From contig JAXGGA010003018.1 in assembly GCA_038373865.1 (NCBI GenBank), positions 46,309 through 110,308 of the forward strand: DNA of 64,000 nucleotides, written 5' to 3'. Each line of letters starts with the position of its first letter. Position 1 is the first letter of the stretch. Of the stretch, positions 1 through 11,070 are shown one piece after another. The DNA is from Uloborus plumipes (lineage: Eukaryota > Arthropoda > Arachnida > Araneae > Uloboridae). The notes under the pieces were generated by a model, which worked only from the letters and a program-made list of their open reading frames with translations, did not search any database and was not told the origin of the DNA. Position numbers and translations under genes: made by a program.

Positions 1-439
1 TATTTCAAATTGGCAGTTTTCCAGGTTTCTAGATCACCATTTTTTGCCTAGCTAATCTATCATACAGGATTTTTTATGCCAGTCGTAGTGGCGCCATCTT
101 TTAATTTACTTGGCAATCGATCTGGCTAGCACCAATTTGGCTAATATTACAAAAAAATGCCTAAATTTGCATTTCTGTTGCCATTTTGGAAAATTTCTCT
201 GTGGGCCTGTGGAAAGCCTTGGATCTCAACACCAGTGTTTCTTTCAGACATCTTTCCGGGGGGCACTACACTCCCGGAGAAAGTCAACTGCCCCCCCCCC
301 TGGAGAAATCTCAGTTTGCACTAGCACATATACACACAAAAGAATAACAAAAGAAATAAATCAATAAGTGAAAATAATCAATAAATAAACAAGTTTAAAA
401 ATAAATAAAAGCTTTAAAACATATATCGTATTTGTGTGT

Positions 440-1740
440 GTGGTGGGGGGGGTAATCAAAGATGGCCTGCAATTGTATCTTAGGACCAGGTCCTGATTAC
501 TGAATAGGCCAACTAGGCCGCGGCCTAGGGCCCCCACAATTTAGGGGCCCCCAAATGGCTAAAATTGTTGTAGTTCAATGCCTAAATTTGTTTTATCCCA
601 TGCTTAAAATTGAAAAGATTCATTATGGGAGGTCCAAAAGAAGTATTTGGCCTAGGGCCCCGTGATATCTTAATCAGGCCCTGCTTAGGACATCAGTTTC
701 AGAAAAATAACGGAAAAGAATTTGCAAACCTTATTTTTTTCCATTGACATCAAAAATCGCCTTCAGTTGCGCCTTTTGTTTTAAAAGTGGGAGGGAGGAT
801 TTAAATTTCAAAACACTTCCAGCGAGAGTACTGAATTGCATTAATATTCATAATGTTATAAAAGTGTCTAGAATTGCGTTTTTAGAACTTCAATTTTTTA
901 AAATTTAAAAATTCTAATTTTTATAAAAGATGGTTTATACTGCAAATTTGGAAAATTATGGGAGACGGAAGTCCGTGGACATTATCCTTTCCCTTATCGA
1001 CCACAAAAGGACTTACTATTGCGATTCCAGGATTTCAATCTCAAAAATTTTAAAAGGTAAAGTCCTAAACCCACCCCTTTCTCTGATGGCATCAAAAAGC
1101 ACTAAAATTGTGTTTTAATGTTTCAATTTCAAAAACTTTTCCGGGGTAGAGTTCCGAACTCGAACCCTAACGTCATCAGAGACGGCTTACATTCTCCTTT
1201 TCAGGACTTCAATTTTGGAAAAATTCCAAAAGAGTTTCACAGACCACATTTATCTCCCCTATCTAATCAAACATAGCTTACAATTTCGCGTTTAGAACTC
1301 AAATTTCGACTTTATTTTCTTGAAGAGAGTTTCAAAACCTGTCCCTTTCTCAACTTCATCACACATACCAACAATTGCGTTTTTAGGAATTCAGTTAAAT
1401 GTGGCAATTTCAGCAAAAAAATGTGGGGGAGAATCAGTGACCCCCTCCCTCTAGTTAGGGGCCTTACCTTAAATATCATCTCAGATGACCTACAATTGCG
1501 TATTTAGAGCTCCAATATTGAAATATTTTGAGGGTGGTGTCTTGAACTTCATCCCTTACCGAACGTCATCAACGAACCTATACATTTGTGTATTTTGGGC
1601 TTCAAGTTGGGAATTTTTCTGGGGGAATGCCTCCGGATTCCCCTTAGTGTTTTTTAATATCTAACAAAATTTTGTTTTGGGAACAAACAAGTTTTTGGAG
1701 TTTCAGTTTCGAAAAATTACCGGGCGGAAAACTAAGTTTT
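440..1740. repeat. Degenerate tandem array of about 90-bp units
   Basis: A core resembling 'acaattgcgtttttagga' followed by 'acttcaattttgaaaa' and a G-rich 'ccggggagag...accccttt...catca' recurs near 872, 1017, 1105, 1189, 1279, 1369, 1491, 1580 and 1667. The spacing is mostly 84-90 bp, with two larger gaps. A further relative is at 4671. Units are strongly diverged. Short in-frame stretches here are not genes. Confidence 0.6.
487..683. mobile_element. hAT-type MITE, 197 bp
   Basis: Ends are CAGGTCCTGATTA and, inverted, CAGGGCCTGATTA. Both sides carry the exact 8-bp duplication CTTAGGAC (479-486 and 684-691), the hAT signature. The interior has a GGCC-rich imperfect palindrome. It is inserted inside the 90-bp tandem array. 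Confidence 0.85.
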
Positions 1741-3290
1741 TTAATTATTTATTGTCTCTCCGATGGGAACGGTGGCCAGGAAAATTTATTTAGGGAGGGG
1801 TCTAACCAATCATTAAGATAAATTTACGAATTGATGTTACAAAAGAGAAATTTTTTTATAAAAGAAAGCGATTTTTTATTAAATAAGAAATTTTTAAATT
1901 ATTTCGGAGAGGAGGAGAGGTTGTCAACATCCACTCCCTTTAATACGCCCTTGGCAACTGCGGATCCAGCTTTGGTGGAGGTCACTGTCCAAAAAGGAGG
2001 GGGGGGGGGAGTAAAATTTTAAGGGTCAAATGGGGGGGAGAGTTGATCAAATTTATCGAAATCCAACTAGCTTTTGTTTTTGAAGGAGATCAATATAAGA
2101 AAGGGGGAGAGGAAGGCAAAACTACAATTTTAGATCTCAAATTTAGTGGGAGGGGGGCAAACTTATCGAAAAAAGTCTCCAAAATTCAGCTTTATGCTAT
2201 TTTTGCCCCCCCCCCCCTGACCCGCTGGATTCGCGCCTATCTTTGTGCCTCTACGGATTCTCAAAGTGTCCCCCCCCCCCCGGAGCTATATGTCTGAAAG
2301 AAACACTGCTCAACATTTCCTACACTACTGAAGATTGGCCAAACAGCGTTTTTTAAGACTTATGTTTTCAAAATATTCCGAAATAACCCAGATCATATTG
2401 GGGAATACTAAAAAATCTGCTTTATTAATATTATCTGAGTGAGGGCTTCCTTGAACAAATTAAAAAAAAAAAAATCGTTACAGAAAAGTATTAAAAAATA
2501 TTACTTGGAGGAACTTTTTTTTTTAACTTTTGCTTTTCTGGGGGCTTAGTCCCCTAAATGTAAAATTCTAACTACGTTCATGCCCTCTGAATCTGATACG
2601 AGTTTTTAATTTCAATTTCCTGTATTTTTTTTATTACAGAATTAAACAGCAAAATAGTTAGAATACAGCTGACTTTTGTACATTTCGAACATGACAGAAA
2701 TAAAACTTATTGAATAAAAATTATTTAAGTTTCTTAGCTATCTCAACCCTTTGTTATCGGAAAAAATAGAAAATTAAAAATTTCATAAAAAGGCCCTTTT
2801 GGGGCACAAATAAATACCATAATAACAAATAAATATGGGCATAAATAAATGTGGGGCAAAGTGAAATGATAAAATATTTTCAGTTTGCAGTGCCACTTAT
2901 CAAGCAATCTTTTAACTGAGTTCCTGAACAAATAGTTGATTCCTGACAAGAAATAAGTAGTTCTAAAGATTAACGAAAAAAATTATACAAGTTATTTTCG
3001 AAATTAGATACACCTTTTGTCATCATTCGTGGTTTTTCGAAAACATTTTTCGTTAGTATAAAATGATAAAATTCTAGTAATTATAATTTTGAGCACTAGT
3101 TGAGGTCTCCTAATGTCCAGTGCAGTACTAATTTAGTTCATGTTTAAAATGTTTTAATTTTAAATGCTTGATGCAATGTGTAAAGTGCACGTCGAGCAAA
3201 GTGGGTGGGACAAACTGAAATAGTAGTTCATTTCGTTTTCTTAGGCATTCATTTATGAAATCACAAAAGTATTTTCTCCTTTATTAGTTA
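1741..3290. other. No gene seen; AT-rich with poly-C/poly-G runs
   Basis: Contains long C and G homopolymers near 1998-2040, 2207-2216 and 2270-2281, and one copy of a conserved motif at 2290-2308 that recurs at 233-251 (inverted) and 52257-52275. Short open stretches here look accidental. Confidence 0.5.
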
Positions 3291-3291
3291 A

Positions 3292-3545
3292 TTCATTTAC
3301 ATTCTTATACTTAATTACTCGCTTATTTACTCATCTATTCATTTACATTCCTATACTTAATTACTCGCTTATTTACGCATCCATTCATTTATTTTCTTAT
3401 AGATTCTCTATTTTATTCACTTATTTATTTTTTCCATATATTAATTTATTCACTTAGTTATTTTTCTCATACATTAATTAATTCACTTTTTTATACAATC
3501 GTTTATTTTTCATTAACAATTCATTTTTTCGTTTATTTACGCATT
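3292..3545. repeat. 46-bp tandem repeat decaying into TTATTTA-rich sequence
   Basis: 'ttcatttacatt' starts at 3292 and 3338 with a third start at 3384, giving two near-identical 46-bp units (tacttaattactcgctta core). These are followed by progressively degenerate 'ttcatttattt' repeats to about 3545. Confidence 0.7.
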
Positions 3546-3948
3546 CATTTGACGAAAATTACTGTTAATTACTGAATAGGAAGTTTTACTTATTTTTTTT
3601 TTTTCCATAGTATAGCAGCGGCTTAAAGGGGCTGATCACGTTCTACACAAGGCTGCTATATCTTAGCCTTAAACTGTAGCTAAGTACAATAAATAATTTT
3701 CTACTAAACGTATGAATAGCCCATCATCTCATCTCAAATAAATGAAAAAAAATTCATAAGAATACTTACAATTACGTAAAAAAATTGTTTCTATAATTAT
3801 TCCCAACAAACACAAACGGCAAGTCAATTTTAGTTGGACAAAGTTCAACCTCTTATTACTAAGAAAAAATCCAAACACCTACAAATTCTGCAATCCAAAG
3901 AAATCAATCAATTATTATCAGGTTTCTTATTTTAAAACATACCTCAAA

Positions 3949-4220
3949 AATCTAAATCCTTGACTCTCCCTGACTTGTTTTTCTTTCTTCTTTGGGGTGA
4001 TGAAAGTTGAAGTATGCATTTGTGAAGGGTAATCCGGAAAACGAAAAGCAAAAAAGCAAGTTGTCCTAGCCGATTCGTCTTTTCTTTTTCTTTGTGACGA
4101 TCTTGGTCGAAGCTTTTTGTCTCTTTTCGCGCCAAAAGGAGGAGGAAAAAGGTCCTCGAGCGACACCACCGAAATCTCTAGGCCCGGGATTCTTCGTCCC
4201 CCCAACAACGAATGAATCAT
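3949..4220 (-). CDS. Candidate first exon (coding or 5' UTR) ending at a GAG|GTATGT donor
   Basis: On the minus strand a CpG-containing, less AT-rich block begins near 4330 and ends at a strong donor, TTGAG|GTATGT, at 3949/3948. An ATG at 4220 opens a frame reaching the donor. The product would start MIHSLLGGRRIPGLEISVVS and then be rich in Lys/Arg. The repetitive Lys/Arg and Phe codons could equally be untranslated leader. An arthropod-type initiator (TCAGT, minus strand) lies at 4282-4278, 58 bp upstream of the ATG; no TATA box is seen. No downstream exon is identifiable toward position 1. Confidence 0.28.
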
Positions 4221-4277
4221 GCAATGAAGACGAAAGAATCAGCTAAGATCCCAAGACCCCCCCAGCTAAAAAGATTC

Positions 4278-4282
4278 ACTGA
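4278..4282 (-). promoter_or_regulatory. Possible initiator element (TCAGT)
   Basis: TCAGT on the minus strand matches the arthropod initiator consensus and lies just upstream of the candidate exon ending at 3949. No TATA box or clear downstream promoter element accompanies it, so this is weak support. Confidence 0.15.
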
Positions 4283-4420
4283 CCAGACAAAGAGCAGAGC
4301 AGAAGCGAAGCGTCCGTTGTCACCATTCGATTACTTTCAACGATCTGAACTTTCTTTTTCTTTTCTCATTTTTGTACAACTTCAATGTAAGATATTTAGG
4401 AAATTGCGATCTGAGAGTTA

Positions 4421-5822
4421 ATTTATTATATTCCTATTAAAAGCTTATGCATGCTTTGGTATGGATTCAAAAAAAAAAAAAAAAATATTAAAAAAAAAAA
4501 AAAAAGATGCTATGGAAGAATATATTTCCTGCCCAGGTAACGAGCCCTGGGGTGTCCGTGAAACAAATGGAGCCTGTTCTCACCCGAAAAAATTTCCAAA
4601 ATTACAGGCCTAAATAGGTAATTTTGGCCTCCCTTTGGTCGGTCCTTAAACAATCAAATATAGCCGATAGCTGCATTTTTAGGACTTATATTTCGAAAAA
4701 AATTGCCAAATATCCCACATTTTTGCCCCAAAATGGCACTTTGATCCCTCCTTTCCATAAGATATAACAACCCACTCCTTAACTAGAATATGGATCCGCC
4801 TTTGAGAACTGCCGACCCGTATTTTACCATTCGGCAAAATGACATGATTTCCTTCCATCACATAAATTTGAGTTCGGCGCATCCCTCGGTATAATGTTGG
4901 CAAAATGAGACTTAGTTGAAGTAACTACCGGCAAGTTAAGATTGCAGTAAAAGAAGAAGTCGCTGAAATGATTTATCTTCTTTCAAATGAACTGAACAGT
5001 TGTCTACGATCATCACATGATTCAAACGGTACATGTTTTTATTTTTTCTTTTTTTATTAAAAGTGAAAATGTAAACATGGCTCTCAAAAAAAGCTACTTA
5101 TTGCTTAACTCAAAAATTTTGAATTCAGTATCAAAGCAAAAATGCTGCCTTTAGAGCCAAATTCACTGAGTGAACACTAATTATTTCGGCAAATTGAGCA
5201 GTCGGCAAAATAAGCATTTGGTGAGCAGTTTAAAAAGTTCTGTGTCTGAGATATGAAATCAACATAATGAACATGAAGCATTATTACCAAGCATGGTATT
5301 CTAACAAATTATAAATCTGTATACATGGTGTACTATATAAACTAGCTGTCGTGGCCGTCACGAAACTTTCTTCTATATCTATCTTATGAATTCCGGTTAC
5401 AAAATAAAATACGTACTCGCCCGAGTAATTGGAGACAGCTCCAATTTCCCAATTATCGTAATAACCCTGCAAATGCAGAATCAATGAGCGAAATTGGAAA
5501 TCATTGCAAAAGCCTTGTTTAGATAAATTGCAAACATTTTATTTGTTAGTAAAAAGAAATTGGCAACAGTTAAAAATTTCAAATCATTGAAAGTTTTCAG
5601 CTGTTTTGATAATTAAATAGCGTGAAAGCGATTTTTTAATGAATTAATTTTTCGCATTGTTGACTAAGCGCAAAAATCACCCCACCCTCCCCCTGTGGCG
5701 ATTGGCGCCAAAATTTAAACGATGCTTGCTTCCATATTGGGTTAGTGTTATTCCAAATTTCATTCAAATCGCAGCAATATTTCCCGAGATACAGTAGGTG
5801 CAATGACAAAATAAGCACTTTT
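4421..5822. other. No gene seen
   Basis: AT-rich sequence with two poly-A runs (4469-4505). It contains a partial match near 5365-5385 to the hairpin found at 6527-6561. I see no splice-bounded exon. Confidence 0.4.
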
Positions 5823-6275
5823 GATTGCTCCACCCCCCTTTGAGATATTGACACACAAATTGAATCAGCACCTGTACTCAATAGGGTCTACCTATGGACC
5901 AATTTTCGTTTGATTCCGCCGGTTACTTCCTGAGATATAGCAGTCACCCCCGCGCAGAACACGTGCGATTGCTCCACCTCCCTTGGAGATATTGACAAAC
6001 AAATTGAATCAGCACCTGTACTCAATAGGGTCTACCTATGGACCAATTTTCGTTTGATTCCGCCGGTTACTTCCTGAGATATAGCAATCACCCCCGCGCA
6101 GAACACGTGCGATTGCTCCACCCCCCTTGGAGATATTGACAAACAAATTAAATCAGCACCTGTACTCAGTAGGGTCTACCTATGGACCAATTTTAGTTTG
6201 ATTCCGCCGGTTACTTCCTGAGATATAGCACTCACTCCCGCGCAGAACACGTGCGATTGCTCCACCCCCCTTGGA
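5823..6275. repeat. 144-bp tandem repeat, three units and a partial fourth
   Basis: Units start at 5823, 5967, 6111 and 6255 (the 'gattgctccacc' landmark; 'cctgtactca' at 5871, 6015 and 6159 confirms the exact 144-bp period). Units 2 and 3 differ at only a few positions; unit 1 is more diverged in its first third. Each unit contains gcgcagaacacgtgcg, a partly self-complementary segment. Confidence 0.95.
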
Positions 6276-6561
6276 GGAATTCGCTAAACAAAGTCAGGTG
6301 CACCAGTTCACATGGTGGTACATATGTGCAAAAATTTTTGTTCGATTTCATGCAGTAGTTTTTGCTCTAGCGCGGCCACAAAAACTGGTCACACACATAC
6401 AGACTCACACACAGACACACACACACACAGACAGACATTTTCCAAAAATGGTCGAAATGGACTCAGCGCACCTCAAAACGTGCAAATCCGTCAAAATTCG
6501 ACATTCGAAAATTTTCACGAAACCAATACTTTCTTCTATATATTAGATATAGAAGAAAGTA
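6276..6561. mobile_element. 3' part of an unnamed dispersed repeat ending in a hairpin
   Basis: Follows directly on the 144-bp units. It has a (CA)n-like tract (6391-6443), then a conserved-looking block, and ends in a perfect 15-bp stem hairpin at 6527-6561 (TACTTTCTTCTATAT, 5-nt loop, complement). The tandem units and hairpin tail probably belong to one repeat family. The superfamily is not determined. Confidence 0.5.
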
Positions 6562-7387
6562 AAAAGAGGGGAAATGAAACATTTCGCGAATCCTGAATTT
6601 GAAAAAGGAAAAATGCCGATTCTAGTGAATCTGACGATTGACGTCGCCGTATTTATACATGAGCCTACTCGGTCAAAATGCCCAGGAGATGATACGTTAA
6701 AGGGAACAGTCGGTAAAATAATTTTAAACGGTCGTGTAAATGAACATGTGTGATTGAGCATTTTTTTAATTAAAAAAAGGTTTTGAAAATCTGAAACATT
6801 AAAAATTCGAAATCAAACTGATTTTGCCGACTGGAAAAAATCGCTGGGAGGGTGAGACACCCCTCTCACCCCCCCCCCCCGGTCGCGACGGCCCTGATTG
6901 TAAATTGGCTTTTTAAAAACGTCTGCACCAGCTTGAAAGAAATTAATTACCCTGAAAGAAATCATTGATGAGAAAAACTGTTGCCATTTTTTCTCGAGTG
7001 TGAACAAGTAAAATTCTTGCTTTTGCTTTTAGGCACTTTCTGTAGCCGCGGATTTAAAGCTTTTTTGTTGATTGATTAATTTTTCGTACTGCGTGTCAGC
7101 AAAATATCAACTGAAATCGACTCGGAACTTTTTAGACACTCACCACTTGATATAACTTTTCTAAACCGGGCAGAGCCGGGCAATGCAGCTAGTACAAAAT
7201 TAAATCGTTTAAGAGACGCAAAAACCGGTTTTCTCTCCCTGAAATTCGAAAGGAATTTGCTTGCTTCAATTGAGGAAGGAATTTACTCAGGGTAGGGAAG
7301 GTCAAGTAAGAGGGAAGGGGAAGCTTATTTTCCTTTCTTAAAACATTTGTGAAAACACATTTCATGAGCTTAACTCAACTCATAATA
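6562..7387. other. No gene seen; possible Helitron-like 3' end near 7165-7195
   Basis: The string accgggcagagccgggc followed by aatgcagCTAGT resembles Helitron 3' termini (GC-rich short hairpin about 10 nt before CTAG). No matching 5' end was identified, so it is recorded only as a hint. Confidence 0.25.
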
Positions 7388-7562
7388 CAGTCGACGATCG
7401 ATATAACGACCATCTCCTTCCTTCAGAAAATGGTCTTTATAGCGAATGGTCACTGTAAGAGGTAGAACATAGAGTATGTTGGGAAACAGGTGGGTTTTTC
7501 TCACCGGTCGTTATATTAGGATGGTCTTTATAACGAATGGTCGCTATAGTGAGCGTCGACTG
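7388..7562. mobile_element. pogo/Tc1-mariner-type MITE, 175 bp
   Basis: TA on both sides (7386-7387, 7563-7564). Ends CAGTCGACGATCGATATAAC and, inverted, CAGTCGACGCTCACTATAGC continue as inverted repeats of about 24 bp. CAGT termini with a TA target duplication fit pogo-like elements. Confidence 0.8.
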
Positions 7563-7842
7563 TAAAATACAGGGCAATAACCTTAGTTTCGGGTAGTGTT
7601 TATCCAAACATATTTCTCGTGAAACCTATATAAAGTCAATAAAATTTGATTTCATGTTCTATATTCTGTTGATTTTTGTTACAATAAATGTTAAAATGGC
7701 ATTAACATGAAAAATGTAAAAACAAAGACATGTTTTCAATGAAGAAAAACAAAATCTGGATAGATGAGTTTACTCATATGCGTGCATTCGGTGGAGTATA
7801 CTTTTGAAATTTCTATCTTACGACTGCTATAAGATGTGTTAA

Positions 7843-8353
7843 CGCATTAATGCCTAGGGTCCCTTTTTAGGGACGGTCCAAAAAAGGGCCTGAATTTCCC
7901 CAAAATGAACATTTCAACCAAATAATAGTGTTCAATGAGTACCTTGGCATTGTTTCAATTCGTTATCAACAGATTGTAGCACATAACCATCGTAAAGTGT
8001 GTTCTGTAGCAGTTTTAATGTGATCTTTATCAAAAATGACATCGTTCACAATCTCAAGAAAAAAAGCTAAGTTTTCAAAATTATTCCCAGCTTCCCAGTT
8101 TATGTTAATTGCTGATTTTATTTCTTCTTATATAATGTCTTTTTAAATATTATATCGTAGGCAGAAAAAAATTAGTAAAAAAAGTATGTACCCTCTGGGG
8201 TCTATCGTAACTTTTAAGGGACGACTTTTCTTTCCTTAATTAAAAAAATATTTTTTACATAATATTTTTTGTTATTATTTTTCCTGTCCATTAAACACTG
8301 TTTCGAACCAGTATACAAAATATCTTTGGAAAAAAAATTCAGGCATTAATGGA
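7843..8353 (+). mobile_element. piggyBac-like MITE, 511 bp (family copy 1)
   Basis: Flanked by TTAA (7839-7842 and 8354-8357). Terminal inverted repeats read CGCATTAATGCCT and TCCATTAATGCCT. An internal hairpin ctttttagggac...ggtcc lies near the left end. A shorter inverted relative lies at 8752-9073. Confidence 0.7.
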
Positions 8354-8751
8354 TTAAGAAAAAAGTTTGGTACTTACAAATTTGAAGAATGTTGGTGTTT
8401 TTTTTAGTGGTATTAAAGATTCGAAGAGTGGTATCAAAAGTATTGTTAAGAAATTATGTTTTCAATAACTACAATAAAGATAAATACTGCATTAAAAACA
8501 CTAAAAATGTAGATGATAATTTCATTTTTCAAAAGCAGTTCGAAAATAAATTAGAAAATTAAAGTAAAATAGCAATAATATTTTTTTTTCAGTGAGAATC
8601 TATAAAAAACATCTTTGTAATAGTTTTGAGAATTTTCGGAGGGGGTTTGAACCCTAGAAACCCACCAGTTAAATACGGCCCTGATGCAATAATCATTGCG
8701 TAAAGGCAAGTGATTGTGTGTTATACCATAGAAAGAACACAGAAACTTTAA

Positions 8752-9073
8752 ACCATTAATGCCTGAGATTTTTTTCCAAAGATATTTTGTAATAAGATGA
8801 AATAAAATCAGCAATTAACATAAACTGGGAATCACTTTGAAAACTTAGCTTTTTTTTCTTGAGATTGTGAACGATGTCATTTTTGATAAAGATCACATTA
8901 AAACCGCTACAGAACACACTTTACAATGGTTATGTGCTGCAATCTGTTAATAACGAATTGAAACAATACCAAGGTACTCATTGAACACTATCATTTGGTT
9001 GAAATGTTCATTTTGGGGAAATTCAGACCCTTTTTAGGACCGTCCCTAAAAAGGGACGCTAGGCATTTATGGG
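8752..9073 (-). mobile_element. piggyBac-like MITE, 322 bp (family copy 2, inverted, internally deleted)
   Basis: Flanked by TTAA (8748-8751, 9074-9077). It matches copy 1 (7843-8353) in reverse orientation over both ends, but lacks roughly 190 bp of the interior present in copy 1. Confidence 0.7.
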
Positions 9074-9855
9074 TTAAATATAATAAAGTAGTAACGATAG
9101 GCGATTTTCCTTACATTGATACTGTATTGGAGGAGAAACAACTTTTACAAAATTCACTTATTTTGTACTCAATCGGTTATTTCGTGTCCCTTTAACAAGA
9201 TTTTCGTGCATGTGTCTTGGCAACAAAAACGATTGTCAATCGCAATCAGAGTTTCAGAAGACTATTAAAATATTTTTCGATCAAGTGCAATTACCTCTAT
9301 GTATTTTTTCGGTTATGTTACGGATATTATTCACAATATGCAATAAAAGTATGATATAGTTCATGTTTACTTAAAAATTCTATTACCTACCTTTAGTATA
9401 AAACTATGACACACAAATTTTCATTTGTTACTATGAAACTTTTATTGGAACCTTACAACAGTTATACTTGAAGAAATTGGCATTAGTAAGTTCAAACACT
9501 TAAAAATAGAAGTGATTGATTTGTTGATGTTTTATTTCTACGTCGTTATACGTCAGTTTGTTAAAAGACGTATTAACGATGATTTGCTGCATAAGAAACT
9601 TTGATAAATTACCTCTATTTAAGAAACGCTGAAATCAAATTGCTTGTTTTTTTATGGAATTCGGCTTTTACATTACTTTGGCTTCAAATTTTATATTAAA
9701 AAAAAATAATAATCAGATAGATACAGAAACAGGATTATAAATGTGCTATTTTTATTAAATTCATATTAATGTCACGGTCACACTTTTTCAACATTTTGAA
9801 CCCTTCCCCCTCCTTCTATCCCAAACTGTCACACTTCACTGTGCCCCTCCCCTCA

Positions 9856-10147
9856 AGGGCCGTGGTGGCCCGATCGGTAAGGCATCGGACTCGTGTCCGA
9901 AAGGACCCGGGTTCGATCCCAGCCGATCAAAGATCCACCGTCTTGATTAATGGTGACTGGGAGGCGTTAAAAATGTCGTGGTCACAAAAACCTCCAAGTG
10001 AAACGATACCTCTGGGGGTGCTAGGGCCTATGGTTTGCTCGACCCTAGGTTCTGGTTCAAAATTAAGAACAGAGCGCTCTTCAGGGCCCTATCCCGGTTA
10101 AACCACTAAGCTGGTAGGTACGGGGGACCCTGGAGGGTGAAATGAAA
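9856..10147 (+). mobile_element. tRNA-derived SINE, 292 bp, with 14-bp target duplications
   Basis: The head is tRNA-like: an A-box-like region (gtggcccgatcggtaagg) and a B-box (gggttcgatccca), the two internal RNA polymerase III promoter parts. The body continues with a block shared with the copy at 36523 and ends in a short aaatgaaat tail. Exact 14-bp duplications TGCCCCTCCCCTCA flank it (9842-9855 and 10148-10161). Confidence 0.88.
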
Positions 10148-10161
10148 TGCCCCTCCCCTCA

Positions 10162-11068
10162 TTCGTCATCGTGCGGGACAAATTAGATTCAATAATTCAC
10201 CAGCATTTTGCTGCAGATCCTAATGTTTCAACTAAACAGGAGTAAACATATTTTTTAATCTTTGCATTTGATGCAAGATACTCATGACACAGTTGCATTT
10301 AAATTGACTACTAGCTGTCAGGGCAGCTAGATTAGCTTCCTGCGGCATGTTGGTGCATAACGTCCCCGCCTACCTAACTTTTACCTCATTCTGATGTTAT
10401 ATTATTTGATATAATTTAATGTTCATAAGATTTCAAGACATGCCGACGTTGCACGGGCACCTCGTGCCTTGAAAGTAGTGCGGAAAATTTCAGTAAGTTC
10501 AGCTCGCTCAAAGGAAAAAACCAGACATAGATACTCAGTTTTTAATATCAGTAGATGGCTTTTCAACAAATGAATGTTTTAAAATATTACAAGTAGCTAG
10601 CGATAAAAATACTACGCAGGTGGCCCGCTTATGAGTTTCGTGTTTGATTTAGTTAAGCCTTCATTCAAAATTCTCATTATCATTGTTATTACTGTTTCAT
10701 AGCAACCACGTTTTGCAAAAATGGATTTCATATTTAATCATTTATTAGGCTTAATCGCTATAAATTTGACTACTTATTAATTGATATTTTCGCTAATTAA
10801 AATCGTATAATTATATAAATTGAAATTAATGAAGCCTGAAAAATTACCTATCTATCGGTACCTGGTTCGATTTTCAGTTCATTGGCATTCAGGAGAAAGA
10901 AGCGTGACATAGAAAGAAAGATAGTTAGAAAGAAAGTTAGAAAGATACTCTGTTTTTAATATAAGTAGATTTTTGTTAATTAAAATTTAATTCATTTATA
11001 TGCGACACGTGCCGGACATGCAAAGTCAACCTCTCGTAAAGGGCTTATTAGTTCATTTTTTGCTCTAT
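10162..11068. other. No gene seen; fragments of dispersed repeats
   Basis: Around 10665-10790 is a fragment of the family also present at 28391-28740 and 36290-36480 (catagcaaccacgttt landmark). Segments near 10535 and 10950 share 'atactc.gtttttaatat.agtag'. Nothing coding is seen. Confidence 0.4.
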
Positions 11069-11070
11069 TA

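Noticed and set aside
5823..6275. CRISPR-like array
   Set aside because: Whole 144-bp units repeat with no spacer/repeat alternation, in an animal genome; it is an ordinary tandem repeat.
9856..9930. Possible functional tRNA gene
   Set aside because: It has A- and B-box-like sequence, but no proper acceptor stem pairing was found, and it continues into a SINE body with target duplications.
9769..10101. 110-codon open frame on the plus strand
   Set aside because: It is almost entirely the tRNA-derived SINE and its flank, not a gene.
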